A stretch of DNA of 64,000 nt from Candidatus Obscuribacter sp. (GCA_016712465.1 JADJQZ010000001.1:3410001-3474000), one strand, 5' to 3'. Shown: positions 1-9,059, counted from the first letter of the stretch. Notes: a model not told the origin generated them from the letters alone. Program-made: numbers and translations.

Positions 1-1020
1 AGAAACACTATGGGGATCATCAGCAGCGGGCAAATCAAAATCCGAATCCAATTTATCCTGCACTGCCAGTACATCCCGAGATGTCTTGTAGTCAAGCAAA
101 TAACCTCTGCTGTCTTCCGGCAAAAGAGCCAGGAGAACACAAAGAGCATACACACCGCAGATAGTATCATCGGTGCGTTTATAAAACTGCATGAAGCCTT
201 CCAGATCATTGCGCTCAAGATAGCGCAATGCTTCCATATCGAGAGCTTTCAGTTTCTCTCTGAAACGACCGCCGCTTTCATAGGGGAAAGGTTCATACTC
301 AAAGCGCGGACCAAAATGGGTAAAGTCGGATGAGACCACGACAAGATCGCCGTCCTCAAGATGCTGCCTCAGTTCTCTAGCTATGAAGCGAGCTTCAAAA
401 GAATCGTCCAATTGCCCGACCAAGACAGGTACGATTTTTACATCACCAAAACAAGCCTTGATAAAGGCCAATTGCAATTCAAGGGAATGCTCCTGTTGGT
501 GCGCCTTGGTAGCCTCCTGAAAGAGGATATTCTGCCGCAGTTCTTCCACCACCTCAGTATCTACGGTCAGTTCGCCCAGCACGGTCTGAAAGCTCTTATC
601 GAGGGTGAGAGCGGCACCATGGAAGCCCTTGTAATGAGAGGGACCGAGCAAAAATACACGCTTGATTTTCTGCCCGCTCATGGCACTCTTGCTGGCCGCC
701 AAATAAGAATATGCAGCCGTTTTTCCGGAGAACATATAACCGGCATGGGGTGCCACCACGGCCAGTACCTGCCCCTGGGGCACCGGAATCTTGCTCTCTT
801 TCTCACCGGCAGCGGCAAGGAAGCTTTCAATTTGCCTGGAAAGCTTGGCCGGTTCAGCCTCATACCAGGTACCGGCGAAGCGTAGCGATCTTTTACCGGT
901 GGAGCCGAACAGAAACAACTTACCCTCCTTGAAGTCCACCCCGCATGCGGTCAGACCAAGACTAATTACCACCAGCCAGAGGATCAAGGCGGACCGAACC
1001 GCCCGAGGAACAGTCTCCAT
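1..1020 (-). CDS. Memo-like (AmmeMemoRadiSam protein B family) lipoprotein, 3' end outside window
   Basis: No stop codon occurs before the window edge, so 340 residues are visible and the C-terminus is missing. Residues 10-26 form a lipoprotein signal with lipobox L23-T-A-C26, predicting a lipid-anchored envelope protein. Residues 46-330 follow the Memo family (LigB-dioxygenase-like fold): RFAGTWYE near 47, VVAPHAGY with H92, LLGPSHY with H129, EHSLELQL near 178, VVSSDFTHFG with H235, and TICG with C288. The three His and one Cys match the family's metal site. Memo proteins are usually cytosolic, so a lipoprotein form is unusual. ATG at 1018-1020 overlaps the end of the upstream TonB-C-like gene by 59 bases; it was chosen because it gives a correct n-region and lipobox. 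The reaction in bacteria is not established. Family call is firm; function is open. Confidence 0.85.
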   Translation of the reverse strand, partial: METVPRAVRSALILWLVVISLGLTACGVDFKEGKLFLFGSTGKRSLRFAGTWYEAEPAKLSRQIESFLAAAGEKESKIPVPQGQVLAVVAPHAGYMFSGKTAAYSYLAASKSAMSGQKIKRVFLLGPSHYKGFHGAALTLDKSFQTVLGELTVDTEVVEELRQNILFQEATKAHQQEHSLELQLAFIKACFGDVKIVPVLVGQLDDSFEARFIARELRQHLEDGDLVVVSSDFTHFGPRFEYEPFPYESGGRFREKLKALDMEALRYLERNDLEGFMQFYKRTDDTICGVYALCVLLALLPEDSRGYLLDYKTSRDVLAVQDKLDSDFDLPAADDPHSVS

Positions 1021-1495
1021 GTGGATCCGCCTTAGAATCAAAGGTAATGGTCATCTTACCCCGGGCCATACCGGTGGGCAAGAGGTCCAGGGGCTTGGAC
1101 TGATCGAGGGCGGTCATAGCCGCCGCTTCCGCTTCCTGATTCTTGGGAGCACTTGTCACCGAGATGTCTCCGTAGGAACCGTCTGAAGCCAGTTCTGTCG
1201 TGAGTACCACATGATTGTTACCGTCCGGTACCAGCCATTTGCCTGCTACCTTTGCCCAGACCCGGCCGCAATAGGCCCCGATCGCAGCCTGGGAGGCACC
1301 GCCCTGAGCAGGGCGAGCCGCCTTGACCGGTCCCTTTCCGGGGGCACTTTTGGCGGCAGCCTTTCCGGAAGCCGCCTTTTGAGGCGCCGCTTCCACCTGC
1401 CCAAACATCAAGAAGGTGCAGGAGAGCGCAAGAAGTGCGAAAGCCTTTCCTGTGACTGGTACATTCAATCTGAGAGCGTCGCCCAAAAGCTTCAT
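962..1495 (-). CDS. secreted protein with TonB/TolA-like C-terminal domain
   Basis: 177 residues. An N-terminal signal peptide (hydrophobic stretch about 18-36, likely cleaved near VEAA) is followed by a Lys/Ala/Pro-rich linker (about 38-70) and a compact domain (about 75-160). That domain has the TonB/TolA-C pattern: YCGRVWAKVAGKW, then a strand-rich segment with DGSYGDISV, an Ala-rich helix and KPLDLLP. The last residues are Ser/Gly-rich. TonB-C domains transmit energy or bind partners in the periplasm, but this protein has a cleavable signal rather than a membrane anchor, so it is more likely a small periplasmic binding module. ATG is preceded by GAGGAG eight bases away, a very good ribosome site. 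It lies 32 bases after the FIST gene and overlaps the Memo-like gene, so the three are probably co-transcribed. Confidence 0.75.
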   Translation of the reverse strand: MKLLGDALRLNVPVTGKAFALLALSCTFLMFGQVEAAPQKAASGKAAAKSAPGKGPVKAARPAQGGASQAAIGAYCGRVWAKVAGKWLVPDGNNHVVLTTELASDGSYGDISVTSAPKNQEAEAAAMTALDQSKPLDLLPTGMARGKMTITFDSKADPHGDCSSGGSVRLDPLAGGN

Positions 1496-1527
1496 CTAAA
1501 TTACTCCTCTAACGTTCATGCGTAAAT

Positions 1528-2790
1528 TTAGTGTTTTTCCTGCTTCGATTTCTCTCTGAAGATACCAAAACTGGATGTGTATCCGTGCAAAAATGTTGAC
1601 TTACCCACAGGTCCTATCTCACCGTTGCCGAAAAAACCGCCGATGGGAATCTCACCTAGATAGTGCCTGAGACAATCACTATCGTGATTGCTCTTGCCGT
1701 ATAAATCCTCACCGCGGCCCAGGCAGGAAAATAATAGAGCGCCTTTGACGCCGGCATCCTCAGGGCCGGCACTACCCCCCTTCTCTTGAGCATAGCGCGA
1801 AAACAGATCATTGATATCTTGAGCCGAAGAATGCGCATCACGCAAATGAAACTGCACGGTCCGCTCAGGTCTCAGGACTTCACCCACAAGCAAAGCGCCG
1901 CTCATGGGTTCTATACCAATAATGGAGCGCACCAGGAAGTCGCCGGAGACAAGTTTGTCCTTAAACTCATCCATGGCCACACCGATAAAGAGCTGATCCT
2001 TGGCCAGTTTCTGATCTTTTTCCGAAAGTTTCTCCACGGCCTCCTTCAGTACGGCCACGGCCGGTTTGCCGTCCAGTTCGTATAAGAGATTGCGATCACA
2101 GCGAGTTACCCGACTGACCTTGCCGAAAGCCCTGCAGCCCTGGGCTACCACCGAGTCAACCGTGACATTGCCGACCATGGAGACCCCCACAAGACCTGAC
2201 CGAAAAACACGGTCGCCGGCCAGTAAGCGATTTTCCCCCGCCTTGTGTCCACCCGAGGCCAGTCCGCCCACCTTAACCGAACGGCTGAAGGCATAATCGA
2301 GCCCCTGCACAAAGGCATCGATGCGGAAGCTGAAAGGATCAGCCAGAATTACAAAACTGGGCTCCTCCAGCCCCTTTACCTGGAGCAATTTCTCCCAGGC
2401 GTCCGGCGCGTCGTCAAGGTCCGGTATAGCCTCGTTGGCGATATGAAAGGCTTTCAGCTGCACCCCCGGCATGGTCGCACCGGTAAGCGCTATGGCCGAC
2501 TTATGCTCGACTTCCTGCCCGCCGCCGATTAAACCGCCGCCGGTACACCCTATGAAAGCCTTGGGTGCGAGGGTCTCCTGCAGGTAAGTGGAAAGCAGTT
2601 CCATCTTGTCCTTGAAATCAGGCGAAACAAAGAGCACAAGAAAGTCAGGCTTCACGCCGCCCAGCTTGAAAAGTAGGGTCTTAACCAGTGACTGCCCGAG
2701 GCGCAAGGCCAACTCAGGCACAGTGCCCTGCCCCTCATCGCCGCTGTCCGAAAGATCCGCTGGTGTTTCCAAAACGGAAGCCCACTTCAC
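1528..2790 (-). CDS. FIST domain (FIST_N + FIST_C) sensory protein
   Basis: About 420 residues from the GTG at 2788-2790, which has GGAG about eight bases upstream; a TTG at 2826 would add 12 residues but has no comparable site. The N-terminal half carries FIST_N features: VLFVSPDF, then FIGCTGGGLIGGGQE and ALTGATMPGV. The C-terminal half carries FIST_C features: a strand reading SIIGIEPMSGALLVGE and the terminal ALLFSCLGRGEDLYG, IGGFFGNGEIGP, LHGYTSSFGIFR. FIST proteins are cytosolic or sensor-linked modules thought to bind small ligands such as amino acids, often beside two-component genes. This one is a stand-alone protein with no kinase or output domain, the first gene of the minus-strand group with the TonB-C-like and Memo-like genes. 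Ligand and output are unknown. Confidence 0.88.
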   Translation of the reverse strand: MKWASVLETPADLSDSGDEGQGTVPELALRLGQSLVKTLLFKLGGVKPDFLVLFVSPDFKDKMELLSTYLQETLAPKAFIGCTGGGLIGGGQEVEHKSAIALTGATMPGVQLKAFHIANEAIPDLDDAPDAWEKLLQVKGLEEPSFVILADPFSFRIDAFVQGLDYAFSRSVKVGGLASGGHKAGENRLLAGDRVFRSGLVGVSMVGNVTVDSVVAQGCRAFGKVSRVTRCDRNLLYELDGKPAVAVLKEAVEKLSEKDQKLAKDQLFIGVAMDEFKDKLVSGDFLVRSIIGIEPMSGALLVGEVLRPERTVQFHLRDAHSSAQDINDLFSRYAQEKGGSAGPEDAGVKGALLFSCLGRGEDLYGKSNHDSDCLRHYLGEIPIGGFFGNGEIGPVGKSTFLHGYTSSFGIFREKSKQEKH

Positions 2791-2907
2791 AATTAAATCT
2801 CCCGTCCATTCCAAGAAGACAACCAATTAGATCTTAACTGAATTTACCCGCCCTGACCAAGCAAACTATAAATTGGCGGAAGCTTGGCAACAAGCCTCTG
2901 TCAGTGT

Positions 2908-4527
2908 TCAACTCAAAAGTCGCTTTAAGACCTTGCCGGTGGAGTTGCGGGGCAGAGAAGCAACAAAGTCGATGGTGCGAGGCATCTTGTAATCGGCGAG
3001 ATGCTCTCCGCAATAGCTCTGCACTTGCTCGGCAGTAAGACTGAGATTGGGTTTGAGTACGATACAAGCCTTCACTCTTTCACCCATAAACCGGTCAGGT
3101 ATTCCAAAAACAGCAACCTCAGCCACTTGCGGCAGTTGACTGATAACATTCTCCACTTCCCGCGGGTAGATATTCATGCCGCCCCGGACGATCAGCTCTT
3201 TCGATCTGCCAACGATATATAAATAACCGTCTTCATCCAGATAGCCCAGATCTCCGGTTCGCAAGAAGCCATTTACAATGGCCGCCGCCGTTGCCTCCGG
3301 GTTTTGCCAATAACCGCTCATAACACAGGGACCGGCGATACACACCTCTCCCACATTAGTCTTTCCAGGGGAGAGGGGCGCTCCGTTTTCATCTTGAATC
3401 ATGATCGTCAAAAGGTCAAAACCGGGGCCGACGCTACCAGCTTTGCGGTTATCAACCGGATTGAGGGTGGCAATCACACTGGTTTCAGTCAGGGCGTAAC
3501 CCTCAAGCACAGGTACTGAAAAGGTCTCTTCTACTTGCTTGAGCAACTCCAGCGAAATTGCCGCACCACCAGTGGTGATCAGCCGCAAATCAGGAAGAGA
3601 AATACCTAGTTTGTCCAGAGACAGGAGTATGAATTGATGCATGGTCGGCACCGCCGACAATACCGTAATGCGGCGTTCCTTCAAAAGTAGAGCAGCTTTA
3701 TCGGCATCGAACTGCCTCATCAAAGTAATGGAGGCTCCCGCTCTCAGTGCGCCGGCCAGCACCACCAGTAGACCATAGAGATGACAGAGCGGCAAAATTC
3801 CAAGCAGCCGATCTGTCTCAAGCAGATGAAAGCGCGTGGGATAGGTAGAGACCGTATAAGCCACATTACCGAAGCTCAATACCGCCCCCTTAGGCTTGCC
3901 TGTGGTACCACTGGTATAAACGATAAGGGCGGCATCATCAGCCTGGGAAAGAGCAAGCGAAGGTCTCGGCAAGGCACCGTCCAATTCTTCCAGCGCCGCC
4001 ACATTTATTCTGATTGAACCGGCAGGCGAATTAAAAGCGTTCTCCACCGCGGTCTCGACCGAGGTATCCCTATTGAATACGAGATGAAAGTGCAGACTGT
4101 CGATGGTTTCCGGCGCCACATGGGCAAGTAAATGACTTTCGGTCAAAAGGGCGAACGCCGAGGCATCATGAACGATATGGCTGATTTCGTCTTTCTTGAG
4201 AAGAGGATTGACCGGCACTACCACCGCGCCCAGATAATTCAGGGCCAAAAGTGAAACAACAAACTCAGGACTGTTATATAGATAAACAGCCACCCTCTCG
4301 CCCCGGGCCACACCCTCTCGAGCAAGAAGCGAGGCCAGCCTCAGAGCTAGTTCGTGCACCTGGGCGAAGCTATAACTCTTGCCCTCGAAATAGAGAAATT
4401 CTCTATCTTTATGTCCGCCCGCCAGTGACTCCTGCAAAAGACCGAAAAGCGGACTTCTAAAGGGCAATTCACCAGGTCCCGGCTCACCGACTCCGGTTTC
4501 ATTCTCGGTAGGCATAAATACTGACAT
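2908..4527 (-). CDS. AMP-dependent synthetase/ligase (acyl-CoA synthetase-like)
   Basis: About 539 residues from ATG 4525-4527; a TTG at 4641 would add 38 residues with no family similarity, and no start has a strong ribosome site. All adenylate-forming motifs are visible: the P-loop VYTSGTTGKPKGA, GYALTETS, RTGDLGYLDEDGYLYIVGR, the hinge SKELIVRGGMNIYPREVEN, and the C-terminal PRNSTGKVLKRLL with its acylation-state lysine. Such enzymes activate a carboxylate with ATP to acyl-AMP and transfer it to CoA. Overall sequence resembles long/medium-chain fatty acyl-CoA ligases, but the acyl pocket cannot be read by eye, so the substrate is not assigned. It is cytosolic, has no signal peptide, and appears to be transcribed alone between the DUF4384-like operon and the FIST operon. 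Confidence 0.88.
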   Translation of the reverse strand: MSVFMPTENETGVGEPGPGELPFRSPLFGLLQESLAGGHKDREFLYFEGKSYSFAQVHELALRLASLLAREGVARGERVAVYLYNSPEFVVSLLALNYLGAVVVPVNPLLKKDEISHIVHDASAFALLTESHLLAHVAPETIDSLHFHLVFNRDTSVETAVENAFNSPAGSIRINVAALEELDGALPRPSLALSQADDAALIVYTSGTTGKPKGAVLSFGNVAYTVSTYPTRFHLLETDRLLGILPLCHLYGLLVVLAGALRAGASITLMRQFDADKAALLLKERRITVLSAVPTMHQFILLSLDKLGISLPDLRLITTGGAAISLELLKQVEETFSVPVLEGYALTETSVIATLNPVDNRKAGSVGPGFDLLTIMIQDENGAPLSPGKTNVGEVCIAGPCVMSGYWQNPEATAAAIVNGFLRTGDLGYLDEDGYLYIVGRSKELIVRGGMNIYPREVENVISQLPQVAEVAVFGIPDRFMGERVKACIVLKPNLSLTAEQVQSYCGEHLADYKMPRTIDFVASLPRNSTGKVLKRLLS

Positions 4528-4676
4528 AACCTGCAAAACCGCATTCAGAGGGGGGATCGAGGTTTCCTCCAGGTTTGCCCCGGCCCCAGGGGATTGGCGC
4601 CACTGCTTGGTGCAAACAATCCTGCTCTTCAGACCAGGCAAACTGTAAGCCCTTTCATGAGGGCTAGAGAATCATA

Positions 4677-5432
4677 CTATTTAAGATGCTGGAGTTCCAC
4701 TGCGGCCGAAATCGTTGCCTTCTTCCTGGAAGAGACCAGAAGAAGACCCGGCCCGGCCAGAGCCTTACGCTTATCTCCGCTCAAGGGCACCTGCAGTTGG
4801 GAGATATCGGATAGGGGCATTAGCTCAGGCTTGGCATCCATGAGAAGCCGCAAGTGCCGAAACTTCAATTGCCCGCCCCCGCTCCGGGCACCTGCTACCA
4901 CGGTGCGCAACGGCAGACGTTTTCCTCCACCCCGCTCCACTATCTTTTGCAAAAAGGAAGTTTTGAGCGGCTTGCCACTAAAAATCATCACGAGTTGCTC
5001 TGTGCCGGGGTTCTCATCAAACTGCAAAGCTCCCTCAGTGGGCAAGGTGCAATCAGTGCCGGCCTTGACCAGATTATCCATACCGGTCAACGCTTGCGGG
5101 AAAAGCAGGCAACTGGCGCCTGAAGTTCCACGCATCAGCACATAAGCATATCGATCTTGATTGGGAATGATGTGAAAGCGTATTTGATCGCCGCTTCTGA
5201 ACTGCACCAGGTTATTGCAGCGATAAACGGAGGTGAGGCCGTTCTCCTGACGCAACAGTTCGATGTACATAACCACGCCCGGATCTGCTTTTATCGGCTC
5301 CGTCCGGTCTGCCGTTCCAGACTCGGTGCGGGCGAAATTCTCGAGCATCGGCTCTGACGGCTCCAGGGCAAAGCACCCCTCACCGCCTGACCAGCACAGA
5401 CAAGCAAAGAGTATGGCAAGGATTCGGCGCAT
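4677..5432 (-). CDS. secreted DUF4384-like protein
   Basis: 251 residues with an N-terminal signal peptide (about 1-23). Residues about 75-165 fit the DUF4384 pattern: FRSGDQIRFHIIPNQDRYAYVL, a following CLLFPQ, an ALTGMDNLVKAGTDCTLP segment and GTEQLVMIFSGKPL. DUF4384 domains are found in bacterial envelope and stress-linked proteins, commonly as presumed beta-sandwich sensor modules; no enzymatic activity is known. The C-terminal 80 residues are basic and unassigned. The start codon overlaps the stop of the upstream thioredoxin-like gene by one base (TAATG), which implies translational coupling and makes this the third gene of the hydrolase / thioredoxin / DUF4384 operon. Confidence 0.72.
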   Translation of the reverse strand: MRRILAILFACLCWSGGEGCFALEPSEPMLENFARTESGTADRTEPIKADPGVVMYIELLRQENGLTSVYRCNNLVQFRSGDQIRFHIIPNQDRYAYVLMRGTSGASCLLFPQALTGMDNLVKAGTDCTLPTEGALQFDENPGTEQLVMIFSGKPLKTSFLQKIVERGGGKRLPLRTVVAGARSGGGQLKFRHLRLLMDAKPELMPLSDISQLQVPLSGDKRKALAGPGLLLVSSRKKATISAAVELQHLK

Positions 5433-6166
5433 TAATTTGTGCCACTTCCACTGGTGGCGGTTATTTTGCTCAGACCATCACGGACGGCATGCTCACCGGA
5501 GAAGCCCACCGAATAGGAAACCACTTCGCCTTCACTGTTGAGAAAGACTACGGTGGGAATGGGGCTGACTTCGTACTGATCAAGCAAAGCCTGGCTGTTT
5601 GGATCATCCACATCCACGCGCATGTACTTTACCTTGTCCGAGTAACTGTCCTTGAGCAAGCGACCCATGACACCATCGAGTTGCTTGCAGGGCTGACACC
5701 AACTGGCATAGAAGTCGATAACTGTAGGTCTGGCAGCACCACCGGCGCCCCTGGTACGGCCAAGTCCCAACATGGAGGCAATCATTCTGGTTTCCGCTCC
5801 GGTCTTAGGCTTGACCAGAGCGTGAGGCAAGGCCATCAGGGCTTGATTGGCGCGCTGAGCATCCGGCGAGCCTTTGCCGAGGCGCACGGCCAGACGCAAC
5901 TGCTCCCTGGCTTTCACATAATCTTTGGCGGACATATAAGCCTGGCCAAGAGCCAGTCTGGCAGCAGCAGCAGTAGGGTTAGCCTGAACCTCCTGATGCA
6001 ATTGTTCAATGCTCTTGGCGGGAGCTTTGGCTGTACCGGCTCCCGCCTGGCTCATGGCCAGTGTTCTCACCTTACTGGCCGGAGCGGCCTGACCCGGCAC
6101 AATACCAGTGCCCGCCAGACCCAGACTAACCATAGCCACCAGTAAGTTCAACTTTCCAGTCTTCAA
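5432..6166 (-). CDS. secreted thioredoxin-fold protein with TPR-like N-terminal region
   Basis: 244 residues. A signal peptide (about 1-28) is followed by an Ala-rich linker, a TPR-like helical pair (about 52-115, with AAAARLALGQAYMSAKDY) and a thioredoxin domain (about 140-235). The redox motif is ASWCQPCKQL, followed by VDVDDPNSQALLDQYEVSPIPTVVFL where the cis-proline (IPT) is present, and a C-terminal helix. This is a full set of thioredoxin catalytic features, so it should act as an envelope thiol-disulfide oxidoreductase. The start is TTG: AAGGAG lies six bases upstream and coincides with the last two codons of the preceding hydrolase gene, three bases away. Its partner and direction of electron flow are unknown. 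Confidence 0.85.
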   Translation of the reverse strand: MKTGKLNLLVAMVSLGLAGTGIVPGQAAPASKVRTLAMSQAGAGTAKAPAKSIEQLHQEVQANPTAAAARLALGQAYMSAKDYVKAREQLRLAVRLGKGSPDAQRANQALMALPHALVKPKTGAETRMIASMLGLGRTRGAGGAARPTVIDFYASWCQPCKQLDGVMGRLLKDSYSDKVKYMRVDVDDPNSQALLDQYEVSPIPTVVFLNSEGEVVSYSVGFSGEHAVRDGLSKITATSGSGTN

Positions 6167-6169
6167 TTT

Positions 6170-7261
6170 CTACTCCTTAATAATTGCACTCGCATCATTT
6201 TTGCGATGTAGTTCAACCCAGGCAACGAGTTTCTCTACCACTTGATCAGAGAACTGGTTTTCTTCAAAAATTAGGTGCTCCCCATTGGGGATTAGAGCAA
6301 TTTCCTTATCGGTGGTGGAAAGCTTGTTGAAAAGCTCCACAGTCCCTTCGGGTCTCACGAGCTTGTCAAGCACGCCCTGCACAATCAAAACAGGCTTGTC
6401 CTTGATTTCCCTGGCGCTTTCGTGATTCTGATTCATAAATGATTGGAACTGAATCAGCTCCTTGGGAGAAAGCTTCATTCTAGCCAGCGGATCATTCTGC
6501 CAGGCCGCTCTCAGCTCCGGCTTGTCAGTAGCTTGTTTGATGACGCTCTCACCTACATTCATGGGGCGATCAGGCCCGGCCAGGAAGTGCAAGGCAACTT
6601 TCAAACTTGTCTGTCCCTGCTTGAAGCGATCACCAGCCGGCACAGAGGATACAAGCCCGTCCACCAACTCCGGATAACGAGCCACCGCCCTGAGAGCAAT
6701 GGCACCACCCATGGACTCACCGAGCAAAAACACAGGCTTACCGGGATGGGCTCGACGTATGACTTTGAGCGTACTCTTTATGTCGGCCAGACAGCCTTCG
6801 AAGTCCACGCACTCTCTTCCTTTGGCCTCCATCCAGGAGCCGAAGCCCCGCACATCTATGGCATAGACCGGATAACCGAGGGAGGAAAGCTGCTTACCGA
6901 GCGGCTCATAGGTGCCGTTATGCAAACCCAGTCCATGTACACAAAGGAAGACGGCCTTGATCGGTACGGCCGGATCATTCCAACTCAGACAAGGGGCATT
7001 TCCACGGCGCACCCGCGGTTGACTATGTGCATTTTCTCTGGGCTTAACCGCAGCCGTCACTTGCTTTTCAGCTTTCGGGCCGGCACTCTCAGCCAGTGCC
7101 GGCAAGCACGAAGAAAGAATCAAAAACAGACAGAAAACTACCACAACAGCCAAACCACCCTTGAGGTTGGAGAATTTACAGCGGTCGGCAATACCTTTGC
7201 AGGTACTCGCACCGGTACTCATAACAACGGCGCTAAAAACGGAGGTGCGCGGCTTTCTCAT
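6170..7261 (-). CDS. alpha/beta hydrolase (monoacylglycerol-lipase/S33-like), membrane-anchored or secreted
   Basis: About 363 residues from the ATG at 7259-7261. A longer reading frame continues to 7441 but the extra 60 residues look non-coding. The N-terminus has a strongly hydrophobic segment (about 37-56, ending SSCLPALA), which could be a signal peptide, lipoprotein signal or anchor. The hydrolase domain shows FLCVHGLGLHNGTYEPL (oxyanion region), YAIDVRGFGSW, the nucleophile elbow LLGESMGGAIAL, the acid loop VQGVLDKLVRP and the catalytic His in IPNGEHLIFEE. The order and spacing match the monoacylglycerol lipase/lysophospholipase group; substrate is not determinable. It is the first gene of an operon with the thioredoxin-like protein (three-base gap) and the DUF4384-like protein. 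Confidence 0.85.
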   Translation of the reverse strand: MRKPRTSVFSAVVMSTGASTCKGIADRCKFSNLKGGLAVVVVFCLFLILSSCLPALAESAGPKAEKQVTAAVKPRENAHSQPRVRRGNAPCLSWNDPAVPIKAVFLCVHGLGLHNGTYEPLGKQLSSLGYPVYAIDVRGFGSWMEAKGRECVDFEGCLADIKSTLKVIRRAHPGKPVFLLGESMGGAIALRAVARYPELVDGLVSSVPAGDRFKQGQTSLKVALHFLAGPDRPMNVGESVIKQATDKPELRAAWQNDPLARMKLSPKELIQFQSFMNQNHESAREIKDKPVLIVQGVLDKLVRPEGTVELFNKLSTTDKEIALIPNGEHLIFEENQFSDQVVEKLVAWVELHRKNDASAIIKE

Positions 7262-7607
7262 ATCCCGAATTGTCTCACTCTTTGACTGAGTCTGTAAGCG
7301 CAGGATTTTAACCAAAAGCACAGGCAGCAATCTCAGATGGTGCCTGCCGCCGGGCCGGAAAGGCGACATATACACTGGATAGAGAGTCACACTCTCAGAC
7401 TGTGGAACATGTGCGGCACCGGCACGACTGGTGCCATGCAAAAATTTGAATGAATTAATATGGGTGAGGCAGCAGTCTGCAGTCCGGGCTCCAGATCAAA
7501 ACGACAGTATGGATCTACCCTCGTCACTTCACGACCAAAAAAACGAAGCCACAAAAACTCTTCAAAAATAATTTAGAGAAGCCCTACTTTGCCTTCAAAA
7601 TAGGCAA
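7262..7607. other. intergenic region between divergent genes
   Basis: About 346 bases between the start of the hydrolase operon and the plus-strand membrane protein gene. The part up to 7441 is open on the minus strand but has no plausible protein. The right part is A/T-rich and probably holds both promoters, although I cannot identify a convincing -35/-10 pair. The only structured element is a 7-base perfect inverted repeat immediately before the plus-strand start (see separate entry). No RNA gene is apparent. Confidence 0.4.
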
Positions 7608-7608
7608 A
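7588..7608 (+). promoter_or_regulatory. inverted repeat abutting the start codon
   Basis: TTTGCCT (7588-7594) and AGGCAAA (7602-7608) form a perfect 7-base inverted repeat with a 7-base loop. The right arm includes the only Shine-Dalgarno-like bases (AGG) and the first base of the ATG of the following membrane protein gene. In RNA it could hide the ribosome site; in DNA it could be an operator. It could equally be chance. Confidence 0.3.
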
Positions 7609-9059
7609 TGTTCAAGAGTCTTTCTCAAAAGATTGATATATACGACAGTAGCAGAGTCGGCAAGGCGGCTTCAACTCTGCCGCGTCTACCGGTGCGCCAG
7701 GCTCTCCTGGGTTCAGTGTTTTTGACGGCCCTGGCGGATTGGCTCTTTATTCTTTCCCTCGGCTCCACCATTGTATTCACGGGACCCGGGGGCGATGCCA
7801 GTGGCTGCCTGCTCCTGCTGGTACCGTTGTATATATTCTCAATCTTGATGGTCATCACACAGATGCTCAAAGAAAGGTTGAATGAGATAAAGGGCAAGGC
7901 AGTTCTGCAGGAGAATGCCGACACCCAAAGGCGTCTGGATAAGGCCAAGCTCTTGCGACTGGTCTTCGCCCTGGCCATGACGCAGCCTCAGATGCGACAA
8001 TTTTTCCTTTCCTCGCCCCAGAACACAATCTGTGTTCTCTGCCTTTATATGCTCTCGGCGCAGTGGTCGCTTTTGTTCGTGCTGCATCATGTGCGGCCCT
8101 GGCAAGGGCTGAGCACCGGTGCCCTTTCCTACCTGATTGCTGCCTGGGGAGCCGGCCAGGCCCTGGCCTTCAAACTGGCACCAGCCATGGTGAATAGTTA
8201 TCCCGGACTCTGGCCGTCGCAGGCGGCAGCCTTGCTCTACAGCCTGGGAATTTGCCTGGTCTATTTCGCCGACCGGGGAAATCAATTTGCCGAAGCCACT
8301 GAAGGCAGTATCACCGCCCAAGGTGCCGAGAACAAGCCGGACTTCTATCCGCATGGACTGATGGTCGGGCTCATGTCCATGCCCACACTTTGCCTGCTCA
8401 TAATCACAGCCTTCCTGTCGGTGCAAAACCTCAGCATGCAACTGAGCGGTCAACAATGCCAGCCCCTCACAGAACTGGCCGCGAAATTAATTACGGCCTT
8501 CAGCCTGGGAGCCCTGATCGCACCAATCATTGAAAATCGCGTCGAGCAAAAGAAACTCTGGCTTTTCTCAGCCCTGCTCACACTTTCACTGTACCTGGCC
8601 GGCGCCCTGGCCCGGGAAAGCGCTCTGTCCAGTTTCAGCCTGGTGACGGCAGCGGCCCTGACAGGCAGCCTGGCCACCATTGAAGAGGCCCGTTTCTTGA
8701 GAAACTTGCCCCGCCGCAGGCAAGCTTCCGTGCTCTGCCTGAGAAACGCCCATGTTTTGCTCTTCGCAGCCCTGCCTGCAGTCTTTCTGGAGCGCAGCCT
8801 GCCTCTTGTCTCCCACCTCTACTTCCTGAAAGAGCTGAACGTGGTCAGTGCCGTCATTGCCACAATGGCACTGGCCGGTACCCCCATGGCTATAGTGCTC
8901 TGCATGCATATAAAAAAACGTCTGGCTAGATTTGAAGCCCTCAAGGATAAGCCACTGCACTCAGACGGCTCTGGAAACAGCGATATTTGCGTTGCACTGC
9001 CAGGCGGAGCAGTCACTGCTTGGCAACACAAAAGGGCAGCCGGTACAGAAAATCAATAA
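7608..9059 (+). CDS. polytopic membrane protein, MFS-transporter-like
   Basis: 483 residues with about 11-12 hydrophobic segments, for example around 28-55, 64-84, 137-160, 168-190, 200-218, 250-275, 288-306, 315-335, 345-365, 375-400 and 412-438. A hydrophilic cytosolic loop (about 85-110, Lys/Glu/Arg-rich) lies early and the C-terminal 40 residues are polar. The layout resembles a major-facilitator-type transporter, but none of the usual MFS loop motifs is clear, so the substrate and even the superfamily are uncertain. It stands alone, divergent from the hydrolase operon, with a poor ribosome site inside an inverted repeat. Confidence 0.6.
   Translation: MFKSLSQKIDIYDSSRVGKAASTLPRLPVRQALLGSVFLTALADWLFILSLGSTIVFTGPGGDASGCLLLLVPLYIFSILMVITQMLKERLNEIKGKAVLQENADTQRRLDKAKLLRLVFALAMTQPQMRQFFLSSPQNTICVLCLYMLSAQWSLLFVLHHVRPWQGLSTGALSYLIAAWGAGQALAFKLAPAMVNSYPGLWPSQAAALLYSLGICLVYFADRGNQFAEATEGSITAQGAENKPDFYPHGLMVGLMSMPTLCLLIITAFLSVQNLSMQLSGQQCQPLTELAAKLITAFSLGALIAPIIENRVEQKKLWLFSALLTLSLYLAGALARESALSSFSLVTAAALTGSLATIEEARFLRNLPRRRQASVLCLRNAHVLLFAALPAVFLERSLPLVSHLYFLKELNVVSAVIATMALAGTPMAIVLCMHIKKRLARFEALKDKPLHSDGSGNSDICVALPGGAVTAWQHKRAAGTENQ

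Noticed and set aside
10..885. Plus-strand open frames over the Memo-like gene
   Set aside because: They lie opposite a minus-strand gene with strong family motifs and have no ribosome sites or recognisable protein features.
2908..4527. MenE (OSB-CoA ligase) assignment for the AMP-ligase
   Set aside because: Length and motifs fit general acyl-CoA ligases; nothing specific for OSB and no men neighbours.
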